From: Gammaproteobacteria bacterium
Lineage (GTDB): Bacteria > Pseudomonadota > Gammaproteobacteria > JAKEHO01
Length of the DNA stretch: 43,155 nt
NCBI GenBank assembly: GCA_027296625.1
Contig: JAPUIX010000160.1
Location: 1 to 43,155, forward strand
Reading direction: 5' to 3'
Each line of letters starts with the position of its first letter. The first letter of the stretch is position 1. Made by a program: the position numbers and the translations under genes. Shown piece after piece: positions 20,765 through 30,328 of this stretch. The notes below the pieces were generated by a model, which made no database searches, was not told the DNA's origin, and was given only the letters and a program-made list of their open reading frames with translations.

Positions 20765-22615
20765 ATGCAGCGTCAATTAGTCTTTAAAGATCTGAGCCGC
20801 GAGAACCGGATCTTCAAAAGCCGCATGACCGTGGCTGTTGTGATCATGGTTATATCTGTTTCATTGATTATTGTACGTCTAGTTGACTTACAACTCATTA
20901 AACATGCGCATTTTATTACCTTGTCTCATGAAAACCGGGTCAAAGTTTTACCCATCCCTCCGATCCGCGGTTTAATCTATAGTCGTGACGGTGTGTTGCT
21001 CGCGGATAACCAACCGGCGTTCAGTTTGGAAATGGTACCAGAGCAAGTAGAGGACGTAGACGCTACCATTGCCGAGTTAGCTAGGATCATTGATATCAAC
21101 GCAGTTGATATTCAGCGGTTCTATAAGCTGTTGAACGAGCAACGTCGCTTCGACGCGGTGCCATTACGTTTTCGTTTGAGTGACGAGGAGGTAGCTCGTT
21201 TTTCGGTCAATCGCCATCGTTTCCCCGGCGTAGATATCGCGGCGCGCCTTACGAGATATTATCCACTTGGTTCTCAAACTGCCCACGCCGTGGGGTACGT
21301 TGGGCGTATCGATGAAAATGATCTTGAACGTGTCGACGTATCCAACTACAGCGGCAGCACGCACATCGGGAAGCTCGGGATAGAGAGAGCCTATGAAGAC
21401 GTGCTACATGGACGTGTAGGCTACCAGCAAGTCGAGGTTAATGTCCGCGGGCGCATATTACGCGTATTGGATCGAACGCCGGCATTACCGGGCCAAGATC
21501 TTTTCTTGAGCCTTGATGTTTCTTTGCAGAAGCTAGCAACCGAGGCACTGACAGGCTGGCGGGGAGCGATTGTTGCGATCGACCCTCAGACCGGCGGGGT
21601 ACTTGCGATGGTAAGTTCCCCAGGTTATGACCCGAATGTATTTGTTTACGGTATTGAGCCCGAATCATTTGATGAGTTACGCCGCTCGCCCGATGGGCCG
21701 CTCTTCAACCGGGCAGTGCAGGGGCACTATCCGCCTGGCTCCACGATCAAACCGTTTCTTGGGCTTGCTGCGCTTGAGTACGGATTAAGGACTCCGGATC
21801 AGGGAACGTGGTGCCCCGGCTGGTTCAAGCTCAAGGGGAGTCGTCACATATTCCGCGATTGGAAGCGAGGCGGGCACGGCGATACTGATCTCTCCCGCGC
21901 GATTACAGAGTCCTGCGATATCTATTTTTACAGTTTGGCCCATGATATGGGCATTGACCGTATCAATTTATTTTTGACCCGCTTTGGTTGGGGTGGAAAG
22001 ACTGGCATTGATATCACGGGTGAAGGGGACGGCCTCATACCCTCGCCGGAATGGAAGCGAAAGAATTGGCATCTGCCCTGGTACCCGGGTGAGACTCTGA
22101 TTAACGGGATCGGTCAGGGTTTTACGCTTGTTACGCCAATTCAACTTGCGTCTGCAACGGCAGCGCTGAGCTCACGCGGTCGGCAGATGCATCCTCGGCT
22201 GGTTGTGCGCATAGAGGACCCTATGGCCGATCGCTCAGCGGTGTTGTCGAACGAGAGTGAGTCTTGGATCGTGGTTAATGAGGAAGCATATTGGGATCAG
22301 ATCATTTCTGCCATGGTTGACGTAGTACATGGTCCGACAGGTACAGCTCGTGCAAGTGGACGGAATGCCCCTTACCGTTATGCGGGAAAGACTGGTACCT
22401 CACAGTTGGTAACAATAGATCATGATAAGAGGAATGATGGGGATGATTTGCCTGAGAACCTGCGTGATCATTCCCTATTTATTGGATTTGCTCCGGCCGA
22501 CGTCCCAAGCATTGCTGTGGCAGTTGTTGTAGAGAACGGCGGCAGTGGGAGTAAAGTGGCTGCACCGATTGCTCGTAAGTTATTTGATCATTACCTTTCT
22601 AAGTCGAGGATATAA
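20765..22615 (+). CDS. mrdA: Penicillin-binding protein 2, elongation transpeptidase
   Basis: The 616-residue class B PBP has one N-terminal membrane segment (around MTVAVVIMVISVSLIIVRLVDLQLI), then the PBP dimerisation region (PIRGLIYSRDGVLLADN) and a transpeptidase domain. Catalytic motifs are Ser326-Thr-Ile-Lys329, Ser-Cys-Asp in TESCDIYFY, and Lys542-Thr-Gly544. PBP2 cross-links lateral-wall peptidoglycan with RodA. Length is close to E. coli PBP2 (633). The gene is placed between mreD and rodA, the usual order. Confidence 0.97.
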   Translation: MQRQLVFKDLSRENRIFKSRMTVAVVIMVISVSLIIVRLVDLQLIKHAHFITLSHENRVKVLPIPPIRGLIYSRDGVLLADNQPAFSLEMVPEQVEDVDATIAELARIIDINAVDIQRFYKLLNEQRRFDAVPLRFRLSDEEVARFSVNRHRFPGVDIAARLTRYYPLGSQTAHAVGYVGRIDENDLERVDVSNYSGSTHIGKLGIERAYEDVLHGRVGYQQVEVNVRGRILRVLDRTPALPGQDLFLSLDVSLQKLATEALTGWRGAIVAIDPQTGGVLAMVSSPGYDPNVFVYGIEPESFDELRRSPDGPLFNRAVQGHYPPGSTIKPFLGLAALEYGLRTPDQGTWCPGWFKLKGSRHIFRDWKRGGHGDTDLSRAITESCDIYFYSLAHDMGIDRINLFLTRFGWGGKTGIDITGEGDGLIPSPEWKRKNWHLPWYPGETLINGIGQGFTLVTPIQLASATAALSSRGRQMHPRLVVRIEDPMADRSAVLSNESESWIVVNEEAYWDQIISAMVDVVHGPTGTARASGRNAPYRYAGKTGTSQLVTIDHDKRNDGDDLPENLRDHSLFIGFAPADVPSIAVAVVVENGGSGSKVAAPIARKLFDHYLSKSRI

Positions 22616-22627
22616 GGGAAACAACGC

Positions 22628-23722
22628 GTGAATACGCAGCAAGATCTGCTTCAGCGTCTGCACATCGATGTGCCCCTGTTATTTTCATTAATTGTGCTGT
22701 GCGGGATCGGTCTTGTGGTGCTCTACAGCGCTGCGGATCAAGATACGGAGGTCATCGTTCGACAGGGTATACGCATTGGCTTGGCCTTTGGTTTGATGTT
22801 TCTCGTGGCCCAGATCCCGCCGTATCAGATCGCACGCTGGGCCCCTTGGTTCTATTTCCTCGGGCTCGTTCTGTTGGCATTGGTTCTTGCCGTTGGCGAT
22901 ATTGGTAAAGGGGCGCAGCGCTGGTTGGACCTGGGGCTATTCCAGATTCAGCCATCTGAGATAATGAAGATCGCTGTGCCGATGGCAGTCGCCTGGCACC
23001 TGGCAGATAAATCCCTTCCACCTCGATTACTTCGCGTCATAGTCGCCTGCCTTTTAATTTTTATTCCCGTCATTATGATTGCGCGTCAGCCTGATTTGGG
23101 CACGGCCGTGCTTGTCGGTGCTGCAGGCATTGCCGTCCTGTTTCTGGCCGGGATTCAGTGGCGCATGATCGCTGCCTTTGGTTTGCTTGCGGCATTCTGC
23201 ATACCATTGGTGTGGCATCTGATGCACGATTATCAGCGCCTGCGAGTTCTGAACTTTCTTGATCCACAGCAGGATCCGCTTGGTGCTGGTTGGAGCATCA
23301 TACAGTCGAACATCGCCGTGGGTTCTGGTGGCCTATATGGTAAGGGGTGGTTGAATGGGACGCAGTCCCATCTTGAGTTTCTACCCGAGCGCTCAACTGA
23401 TTTTGTGTTTGCCGTCTACTGCGAGGAGTTTGGCTTCATGGGCGTATTGTTGTTGTTGTCACTTTATGGATTAGTGATTTTGCGATCCGTTTATATTGCC
23501 ATGCATGCTCAGAATACTTTTGGTCGTCTGTTAGCGGGCGGGTTGACATTAACGTTTTTTGTTTACATCTTCGTCAATATGGGCATGGTTACTGGGCAGC
23601 TACCGGTGGTAGGAATTTCATTGCCGTTGATAAGCTTTGGCGGTACCTCTTTAGTGACACTCATGGCTGGTTTCGGTATCCTGATGGCTATTCATACGCA
23701 TCGGAGACTGCTGTCCAATTAA
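22628..23722 (+). CDS. rodA: Peptidoglycan glycosyltransferase RodA (SEDS family)
   Basis: The 364-residue product is a multispanning SEDS protein. It has VVLYSAADQD, QRWLDLGLFQIQPSEIMKI, FIPVIMIARQPDLGTAVLV, the large loop with QSNIAVGSGGLYGKGWLNGTQSHLEFLPERSTDFVFAV, and the end VVGISLPLISFGGTSLV. The Asp in ARQPDLGTA is the catalytic residue known from RodA studies. It starts with GTG at 22628 after AAGGGA. RodA polymerises glycan strands with PBP2. Confidence 0.97.
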   Translation: MNTQQDLLQRLHIDVPLLFSLIVLCGIGLVVLYSAADQDTEVIVRQGIRIGLAFGLMFLVAQIPPYQIARWAPWFYFLGLVLLALVLAVGDIGKGAQRWLDLGLFQIQPSEIMKIAVPMAVAWHLADKSLPPRLLRVIVACLLIFIPVIMIARQPDLGTAVLVGAAGIAVLFLAGIQWRMIAAFGLLAAFCIPLVWHLMHDYQRLRVLNFLDPQQDPLGAGWSIIQSNIAVGSGGLYGKGWLNGTQSHLEFLPERSTDFVFAVYCEEFGFMGVLLLLSLYGLVILRSVYIAMHAQNTFGRLLAGGLTLTFFVYIFVNMGMVTGQLPVVGISLPLISFGGTSLVTLMAGFGILMAIHTHRRLLSN

Positions 23723-23740
23723 TTAGGTTAATTGGCACGC

Positions 23741-24730
23741 ATGTTAAAACGTATCGGCTCTATTCTGGCACTTGTGGTTTCTTGGATGGGCATCACCGGC
23801 GCTACATCCATCGATCAAGCAGAGCTAAATAGATTTATCGATAGTATGGTGCAGCAGCATGCGTTTAAGGGCAGCGAGCTGCATTCTCTGTTTCAGCAAG
23901 CCAGACTATCTCCTGAGGTCCTTCAGGCTATTTCAAGGCCCGCCGAAAGTAGGCCGTGGTACCGGTATCGGCCTATTTTTTTGACTACAGAGCGCGTTGC
24001 CGGCGGGGTTGGATTCTGGAGCGCTAATGCCGAAACATTAAGCAGTACAGAGGCAACGTATGGTGTTGCCCCCCAGATCGTGGTTGCCATTATTGGGGTC
24101 GAAACACGCTATGGAGCCAATAACGGTAAGTATCGGGTCATGGATTCTCTGACGACGCTGGCGTTCAACTATCCGGAACGCAGTGCATTTTTTCGTGGTG
24201 AGTTAGAACACTATCTGTTGCTCGTGCGCGAACAGCGTATCGAGCCGCTGTCGTTGAAAGGTTCTTATGCCGGCGCGATGGGCCTGCCGCAGTTCATCTC
24301 GAGTAGTTACCGACGCTATGCCGTGGATTACGATGGAGATGGGATCAGTGATATCTGGAACAATCCAACGGATGCAATCGCAAGCGTTGCCAACTATCTG
24401 AGCGCGCATGGTTGGCAGGCTGACAAGGCAGTTGCCCTCCCCGCTACGGTGATCGGTGAACGCCATCAGGAGTTCATCGAACTAGGGCTTAAGCCCCAGA
24501 TTAAACTTGCCCAGGTAAACGACTATGGTATCCAACTTGAAGGCGACGCACCCGATGACGCATTAGGATCGTTAGTGGTCCTCGAGACCGAAACTGGACA
24601 AGAGTATTGGGTAGGGCTGACGAATTTTTACGTGATTACGCGTTACAATCACAGCGCGCTCTATGCGATGGCGATATATCAACTTTCAGAGGAAATCCGA
24701 TTACAGTATGAAGCGCAGTTCAAGGACTAA
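23741..24730 (+). CDS. mltB: Membrane-bound lytic murein transglycosylase B
   Basis: The family match is clear: GVETRYGANNGKYRVMDSLTTLAFNYPERSAFFR, SLKGSYAGAMGLPQFISSSYRRYAVDYDGDGI and IASVANYLSAHGW. The catalytic acid is Glu121 in GVETRYG, counting from ATG 23741. An N-terminal hydrophobic signal (SILALVVSWMGITGA) exports it, but no lipobox cysteine is visible, unlike E. coli MltB; so it may be soluble or peptide-anchored. A TTG start at 23732 would add three residues. The enzyme cleaves glycan strands to 1,6-anhydro products. Confidence 0.95.
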   Translation: MLKRIGSILALVVSWMGITGATSIDQAELNRFIDSMVQQHAFKGSELHSLFQQARLSPEVLQAISRPAESRPWYRYRPIFLTTERVAGGVGFWSANAETLSSTEATYGVAPQIVVAIIGVETRYGANNGKYRVMDSLTTLAFNYPERSAFFRGELEHYLLLVREQRIEPLSLKGSYAGAMGLPQFISSSYRRYAVDYDGDGISDIWNNPTDAIASVANYLSAHGWQADKAVALPATVIGERHQEFIELGLKPQIKLAQVNDYGIQLEGDAPDDALGSLVVLETETGQEYWVGLTNFYVITRYNHSALYAMAIYQLSEEIRLQYEAQFKD

Positions 24731-25586
24731 AGGCCGGTTAAACGAGAGGTCGGTAACACTGCGAGCGGCGCAACAGGCATTTACTCAGATTGACCTGAGG
24801 GGGGCCCTGTTAAATCTAGCGCTGGCCGTATCTCTTACTGCCTGCGGTATCAGTGAGGAACGAGACGGTGCCCCCGAGGAACCAGTGGATGTATCTTACA
24901 TCCCGGACGCTGTGCCTAAGGTTGAACCGCGCAGTCGGTACGGCAATCCGAAATCGTACGTAGTGAATGGCAGGCAGTATTACGTGATGAGCCGTAGCGG
25001 CGGCTATTTCGAACGGGGGATCGCCTCGTGGTACGGTACAAAGTTTCATGGTAGACGGACCTCCAGCGGTGAACCTTATGACATGTATGCGATGACAGCA
25101 GCTCACCGTACTTTGCCGATACCTACATATGTGCAAGTGACCAATCTGCGAAATGGCCGCAAGATCATCGTTCGAGTCAATGATCGGGGTCCGTTTCACC
25201 AGAATCGCATTATTGACCTTTCTTACGCCGGGGCGAAGAAGCTTGGCATCGCGGCCAAAGGCACGGGGTTGGTCGAGGTGCGCGCAATTGATCCGAGAGC
25301 GCCGAACGAGGAGCCGGTGAAATTGAGGACGGCATCTAGGAGCGGTGACTCAAGCAACTTCTACTTGCAGGTTGGCGCTTTTGCGGAGTTAATGAATGCC
25401 AAGCGGCTCAAATCGCAATTAGCGGCTATGGGAGAGTCGCTCGTGCGGATCAATCAGGCGGTTGTTTCGGGGCGGACCTTCTACCGTGTGCGGATAGGTC
25501 CGATTATGAGCGTCGAGGCCGCTGATAGTCTGGTGGATACGCTAGCAGAACTTGGCATTGATAAGCCCCACTTCGTTTTCGATTGA
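24708..25586 (+). CDS. rlpA: Septal ring lytic transglycosylase RlpA-like lipoprotein
   Basis: I place the start at ATG 24708, overlapping the end of mltB; the frame is open upstream to 24663. A lipoprotein signal ends in LALAVSLTAC. Next come the double-psi beta-barrel (ERGIASWYGTKFHGRRTSSGEPYD, AAHRTLPIPTYVQVTN, VRVNDRGPFHQNRIIDLS) and a C-terminal SPOR domain (FYLQVGAFAELMNAKRL to RVRIGPI). RlpA homologues cleave peptide-free glycan; the SPOR domain recruits to denuded septal glycan. The n-region before the signal is unusually long (about 35 residues), so a later non-ATG start is conceivable. Confidence 0.93.
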   Translation: MKRSSRTKGRLNERSVTLRAAQQAFTQIDLRGALLNLALAVSLTACGISEERDGAPEEPVDVSYIPDAVPKVEPRSRYGNPKSYVVNGRQYYVMSRSGGYFERGIASWYGTKFHGRRTSSGEPYDMYAMTAAHRTLPIPTYVQVTNLRNGRKIIVRVNDRGPFHQNRIIDLSYAGAKKLGIAAKGTGLVEVRAIDPRAPNEEPVKLRTASRSGDSSNFYLQVGAFAELMNAKRLKSQLAAMGESLVRINQAVVSGRTFYRVRIGPIMSVEAADSLVDTLAELGIDKPHFVFD

Positions 25587-25668
25587 TTCCATTGCAGTTT
25601 ATTCGATATTTGCTCGCAATTTTGCGTAAAATAGCCGATCTTTTTGAAACGGTTAAGAACTTTCGGTA

Positions 25669-26808
25669 ATGAAATGCTTTAGCCAGTATCTTACGCTGCT
25701 GATGCTGTTTGTGAGCGCCAGCAGCTTTGCGGCTGCGCCTATCCTACCGTCGCCGCCAACGCTCGACGCCAGGGCCTACCTGCTATTGGATTACCACAGT
25801 GGCGAAATACTGGCGGAGAAGGGCATCGATGACCCTGTGGAACCCGCAAGCCTTACAAAATTGATGACTGCCTATGTGGTAGCAAGTGAATTGGCCTCTG
25901 CGCATGTCAGCCTTGATGACAGGGTCACTGTGAGTGAGAAGGCTTGGCGCATGGGAGGCTCCCGAATGTTTATCGAGGTAGACACTCAGGTCGCTGTCGA
26001 AGATCTCCTTACAGGTGTGATCGTGCAGTCGGGCAATGATGCAAGTGTGGCACTTGCGGAACATGTCTCGGGCACTGAAGAGGCTTTTGCAGCGATCATG
26101 AACCAACACGCAATACAGCTGGGCATGAGTGGAAGCAGTTTTGTGAACAGTACGGGGCTCCCGGATCCAGACCACTACACGACCACACGTGATATGGCTA
26201 TCCTTGCAGCGGCATTGAAACGGGATTTTCCCTATATTTATGATCTGCATGCAATGCGCGAGTTTACCTTTAATGGGATCAGGCAGTTCAATCGCAACAA
26301 ACTGCTGTGGCGGGATGAGTCGGTCGATGGGGTCAAGACCGGCTACACGGATTCGGCAGGCTATTGTTTAGTGGCATCCGCCCAGCGTGGTGATATGCGA
26401 CTCATTTCCGTCGTGATGGGTTCCACGAGTGAGAATACGAGAGTCAAAGCCAGTCAAGCACTATTGAATTACGGGTTCCGTTTTTTTGAGACCCATATGC
26501 TTTATGAGGCATTCGAACCGCTGACCCGTGAGCGAATCTGGAAAGGGAAGTCGGAGACGCTAGATCTGGGACTGGATAAGGCGCTCTATGTCACTATACC
26601 GCGGGGACAGTATGAGCGGCTTGATGCAACGGTGCAGCTGAATACACCGATCATTGCGCCGGTAGAGATGGCACAGCCACTGGGTATGGTCAAAGTAACG
26701 CTGGCAGAGAATGATCTGGCGGAGCGCTCTCTGATCGCCCTACAGTCTGTGCCCAAGGGCAACCTGTTCCATCGCATGGCAGATGCCGTCAGACTGCTGT
26801 TCCACTAG
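25669..26808 (+). CDS. dacA: D-alanyl-D-alanine carboxypeptidase (PBP5/6 type)
   Basis: The 379-residue product has a cleavable signal (LTLLMLFVSASSFAAAP) and the three penicillin-binding motifs: Ser61-Leu-Thr-Lys64, Ser121-Gly-Asn123 and Lys223-Thr-Gly225. The C-terminal beta domain and a final amphipathic helix (NLFHRMADAVRLLFH) tether it to the inner membrane. It removes the terminal D-Ala of pentapeptides. The 82-base gap before it holds a -10-like TAAAAT at 25627-25632 without a good -35. The Shine-Dalgarno is weak. Confidence 0.97.
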   Translation: MKCFSQYLTLLMLFVSASSFAAAPILPSPPTLDARAYLLLDYHSGEILAEKGIDDPVEPASLTKLMTAYVVASELASAHVSLDDRVTVSEKAWRMGGSRMFIEVDTQVAVEDLLTGVIVQSGNDASVALAEHVSGTEEAFAAIMNQHAIQLGMSGSSFVNSTGLPDPDHYTTTRDMAILAAALKRDFPYIYDLHAMREFTFNGIRQFNRNKLLWRDESVDGVKTGYTDSAGYCLVASAQRGDMRLISVVMGSTSENTRVKASQALLNYGFRFFETHMLYEAFEPLTRERIWKGKSETLDLGLDKALYVTIPRGQYERLDATVQLNTPIIAPVEMAQPLGMVKVTLAENDLAERSLIALQSVPKGNLFHRMADAVRLLFH

Positions 26809-26816
26809 GTCGGGCG

Positions 26817-27677
26817 ATGTCCATTGTCTATCTGAACGGAGAGTATCTGCCGATTGATAAGGCCCACATATCGGTACTCGACCGTGGATTTATGTTCGGT
26901 GACAGCATCTATGAGATTATTCCTGCCTATTCAGGGCAACTCTTCCGGCTGGAGCAACACCTCCAGCGCCTCGATAGAAGTCTGAAATCGATACGTTTGG
27001 TTAATCCGCTGACGCCGCATGAGTGGCAGCAAATGTTGCAGCGACTGCTGGAGAAAAATGGTGCAGGGGATCAGTCCGTCTATCTTCAAGTAACACGCGG
27101 TGTTGCAGAGCGCGACCACGTCATTCCACCGCAGCTTACACCCACTGTGTTTGCCATGTGTCAGTCCATGGACCAGGGCCGTAAGGAAACCGGTGTTGCC
27201 GCCGTTACGCTAACGGACTTTCGTTGGAAGCGTTGTGACATCAAAGCTACGACACTGTTGCCCAATGTCCTGCTGCGTCAGGAAGCGGATGACAGGGGGG
27301 CAACAGAGGCAATACTGCTGAGGGAAGGGCGCGTCACCGAGGGTGCTGCAAGTAACGTATTTATTGTCTTGGAAGGCGTGGTCAAAACGCCGCCCAAAAG
27401 TCATCTCCTCCTGCCCGGTATCACTCGGGACTTTGTCTTGGAGTTACTGGCGTCTGCTGGTATCCCTCATCAGGAGATTGAAATTGACAAAATGGAACTC
27501 CGTCGTGCTGAGGAAATTTGGGTCACAAGTTCGATCCGGGAAATCGTGCCGGTCATCAAGCTCGATGATCAGCCCGTGGGTGATGGTCGGCCAGGGCACA
27601 TGTGGGGAAAGGTCATATCGCTGTACCAGGCGCATAAGCGCGCGCCAAAGAATGCAGCGACGGCTAGAGCCTCTTAA
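26817..27677 (+). CDS. Class IV aminotransferase, probable D-amino-acid aminotransferase
   Basis: The 286-residue PLP enzyme of fold type IV shows LDRGFMFGDSIYEIIPAYSGQLFRLEQHLQRLDRSL, YLQVTRGVAERDHVIP and CDIKATTLLPNVLLRQEA with the PLP-binding lysine in DIKAT, plus TEGAASNVFIV and the end WVTSSIREIVPV. It resembles D-alanine aminotransferase more than branched-chain enzymes, as it is short and has YSGQLFRL. In many proteobacteria this gene follows dacA, suggesting use of released D-Ala. It lies eight bases after dacA. A branched-chain or aminodeoxychorismate-lyase function is not excluded. Confidence 0.87.
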   Translation: MSIVYLNGEYLPIDKAHISVLDRGFMFGDSIYEIIPAYSGQLFRLEQHLQRLDRSLKSIRLVNPLTPHEWQQMLQRLLEKNGAGDQSVYLQVTRGVAERDHVIPPQLTPTVFAMCQSMDQGRKETGVAAVTLTDFRWKRCDIKATTLLPNVLLRQEADDRGATEAILLREGRVTEGAASNVFIVLEGVVKTPPKSHLLLPGITRDFVLELLASAGIPHQEIEIDKMELRRAEEIWVTSSIREIVPVIKLDDQPVGDGRPGHMWGKVISLYQAHKRAPKNAATARAS

Positions 27678-27730
27678 CGTTGCCGTAACATCCAATCAAA
27701 AGTTCTAATCGTGTTTGTATGGGAGGAATT

Positions 27731-30286
27731 ATGCCCATCGTTGATGCGGAGTCCGATCTAAGTTGTGCGGCCGCTGATGAAGCTTTCAGTGGACCGGACA
27801 CAGAAAAACACTATCCGCCTGACCTTGGACTTGAGCCCTTGCACATCGATATTGATCTGCACGTCGATCTTGGGAACGAAACCACAAATGGTACGGTCAT
27901 CACCACGGTTCAGGCCCGACGTGACGGGATTCGGATTCTGCGCCTGGACGCACTTGACTTTGAAGATCTTGAAGTCTGGGACGTAGATGATAAGCCTCTA
28001 ACCCACCGGTATGACGGTCATGCGATCACGATTTCCTGGGAAGAACCTTTTATCAATTCGGAGGAGCGCCGCATAGCCGTCTGCTACCGTGTGACCCAGC
28101 CAGTCAGTGGTCTTTTCTTCTCGAAGCCGACGGACGCCTATCCTGATGATCCATGGTTCGCAGCGACCGACCATGAAACCGAGCGGGCCAGATATTGGTT
28201 ACCCTGTATTGATCTGCCCAACGTCAGAACGAGGCTTGATTTTCATCTGCGTGCGGATGGACGCTTTACTATTCTCGCCAATGGCAGCCTGATTGACGAG
28301 ATCGAGCATGATGATGGGACCAAGACCGCCCATTGGCGTCTTGAGTATCGCTGTCCAAGCTACCTTGCGTCCTTTGCCATTGGAGACTTCATGCGCATCG
28401 ACGACGACGCCGTTGGTGATATCCCCATTGCCTATTTCGCTGTGCCACGTTTCTCTGAAGCCGACCTACGCCGATCCTTTGGGCGCACGCGCGATATGCT
28501 GGTATGGATGATCGAAAAACTCGGTATGCCATATCCGTTTCCGAAGTACTTCCAATTTGCCCTCCCGAGCTTTTATGGTGCCATGGAAAATATTTCGCTG
28601 GTCAGTTGGAACGATATCTTCATCCTGGACGAGATCCTGGCAAAGGAGTGGGAGCAGTTTGTCGATGCCGTGAATGTCCATGAAATGGCCCATAGTTATT
28701 TTGGTGACGCTGTTGTCTGCCGCGACTTTGCCCATGCTTGGCTCAAGGAATCGTGGGCAACCTACATGGAACAATGCTGGTTCGAGGACAGCCTTGGAGA
28801 GGATGAAGGACAGTATGAATTCTACCGCAATGCCGTGGCCTACTTGACTGAGGCCAGTGAGCGTTATCAGCGACCTATCGTGACACGGCAGTTCAGATCA
28901 TCCCGTGATATGTATGATAGGCACCTTTATCCAGGTGGCGCCTGTCGTCTGCACATGCTCCGGCGTGTGTTGGGGGATGACGTATTTTGGAACGCCGTAT
29001 CGGATTATCTAAAGCGTTACGCCGGTAAGGTTGTAGAGACGGATGACTTTCGGCGTGTCCTGGAGGAAGGTTCTGGACGTTCCTTGGGGCAATGGTTCGA
29101 TCAATGGTTTTTCACGCCGGGCTATCCGTCGCTGAAGGTGCGATTCAAATATGACGAGTCCAGTTCGCAGGGTACTTTCGAGATCGAACAAAAACAAGTC
29201 GACCGCGATAAAGGCATACCGGCTTTTATGCTTGAGACAGCGATCGGCTGGACACTGGATGGTCAGGATCACTCTCAGCCCGTGACACTTGAATATGCAA
29301 AACATACCTTTACTGTCGATATCCCGCGGCCACCGGAACAGGTCCGGTTTGATCCCGAAACCAAGGTGCTCGTAAAACTTGACTTTAATCCAGGTGACAC
29401 CTTGCTCCGTTGCCAGCTTAACGCCGCCAAGGACGTTATCGGGCGGATCCTGGCTGCCAGGGAGCTGGCGAAGACGGGGAAACACGGCAATATTCGGGCG
29501 ATCATTGACGCATATGCCACGGAAAGGTTCTGGGGTGTGCGAGAGCAGATGGCAAAGAGCTTGGGTAAGGTTGGGGTGGAGGCAGGGCTTCAAGGGATCT
29601 TGGAGATCATTCCAATGGAAGGTGATCCGAGGGTTCTCGAAGCCGTCTTTCATGCAGCGGCAAGCTACCGCGATCCGCGTATTAAAGACGCCGTGCTGGA
29701 GCGTCTAGACGGCGAACTGCCGTACCGCGCGAGGATGGCGGCCTATGAAGGCTTGGGTGCTCAGCGTGGCGATGCACCCTGGGAACTGCTCCTCGAGGCG
29801 GCAGCGAGGGAAGATTTTTCAGGCTTCATGCAGAGTGGGGCGTTTCGGGGGTTGGCCGCCACCCGCAAGTCAGAGGCTGTCGATATACTCTTGGAAAGAG
29901 TTCCCTATGGGGCGACTCAGCACAGAGGCCGCCCGGCGGCGGTTGCCGCGCTTGCTGAGCTTGGTAGCGTGCAGGAGGCGGGGAGGCGGGAGCAGATTGT
30001 GGAGGCGTTGGTTGACTTGCTACGCGATCCGGTGGAAAAGGTTCGACGTGCAGCGGCGGAAGGTCTGAAGACTGTGCATGCTACGGAGGCGATCCCGGCG
30101 CTGGAGGCCTATCGTAGCGCATTGCCGCAGCAGGAACAGGTCAAGCTGGATCGCCTGTTGGATAAATTGAGGGTGGATGAAAAGCCGACGGAGCGTTCGC
30201 TGCAAAAGCAGCTTGAGGAGTTGCGGGACAAGTTTCGCACCTTGGAAGATCGCCTCCAGAAGCTCGAATCTGGACTTGAGGATTAG
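27731..30286 (+). CDS. M1 family metallopeptidase with C-terminal helical repeats
   Basis: ATG 27731 follows a strong GGGAGGA, so I prefer it to the ATG at 27719; the product has 851 residues. The N-terminal beta domain and M1 catalytic core are clear: Gly283-Ala-Met-Glu-Asn287 and the zinc site His317-Glu318-x-x-His321 with Glu340 19 residues later. After residue about 560 come HEAT-like helical repeats (RAIIDAYATERFWGVREQMAKSLGKVG; VEALVDLLRDPVEKVRRAAAEGL), then a charged coiled coil ending LEDRLQKLESG. No signal peptide is seen, so it is probably cytosolic. The ERAP-type C-terminal domain appears replaced by HEAT repeats. Confidence 0.9.
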   Translation: MPIVDAESDLSCAAADEAFSGPDTEKHYPPDLGLEPLHIDIDLHVDLGNETTNGTVITTVQARRDGIRILRLDALDFEDLEVWDVDDKPLTHRYDGHAITISWEEPFINSEERRIAVCYRVTQPVSGLFFSKPTDAYPDDPWFAATDHETERARYWLPCIDLPNVRTRLDFHLRADGRFTILANGSLIDEIEHDDGTKTAHWRLEYRCPSYLASFAIGDFMRIDDDAVGDIPIAYFAVPRFSEADLRRSFGRTRDMLVWMIEKLGMPYPFPKYFQFALPSFYGAMENISLVSWNDIFILDEILAKEWEQFVDAVNVHEMAHSYFGDAVVCRDFAHAWLKESWATYMEQCWFEDSLGEDEGQYEFYRNAVAYLTEASERYQRPIVTRQFRSSRDMYDRHLYPGGACRLHMLRRVLGDDVFWNAVSDYLKRYAGKVVETDDFRRVLEEGSGRSLGQWFDQWFFTPGYPSLKVRFKYDESSSQGTFEIEQKQVDRDKGIPAFMLETAIGWTLDGQDHSQPVTLEYAKHTFTVDIPRPPEQVRFDPETKVLVKLDFNPGDTLLRCQLNAAKDVIGRILAARELAKTGKHGNIRAIIDAYATERFWGVREQMAKSLGKVGVEAGLQGILEIIPMEGDPRVLEAVFHAAASYRDPRIKDAVLERLDGELPYRARMAAYEGLGAQRGDAPWELLLEAAAREDFSGFMQSGAFRGLAATRKSEAVDILLERVPYGATQHRGRPAAVAALAELGSVQEAGRREQIVEALVDLLRDPVEKVRRAAAEGLKTVHATEAIPALEAYRSALPQQEQVKLDRLLDKLRVDEKPTERSLQKQLEELRDKFRTLEDRLQKLESGLED

Positions 30287-30328
30287 GGGCCCGGATCAGA
30301 CGGGCCATCGGAAACGACGTCTCGAACC

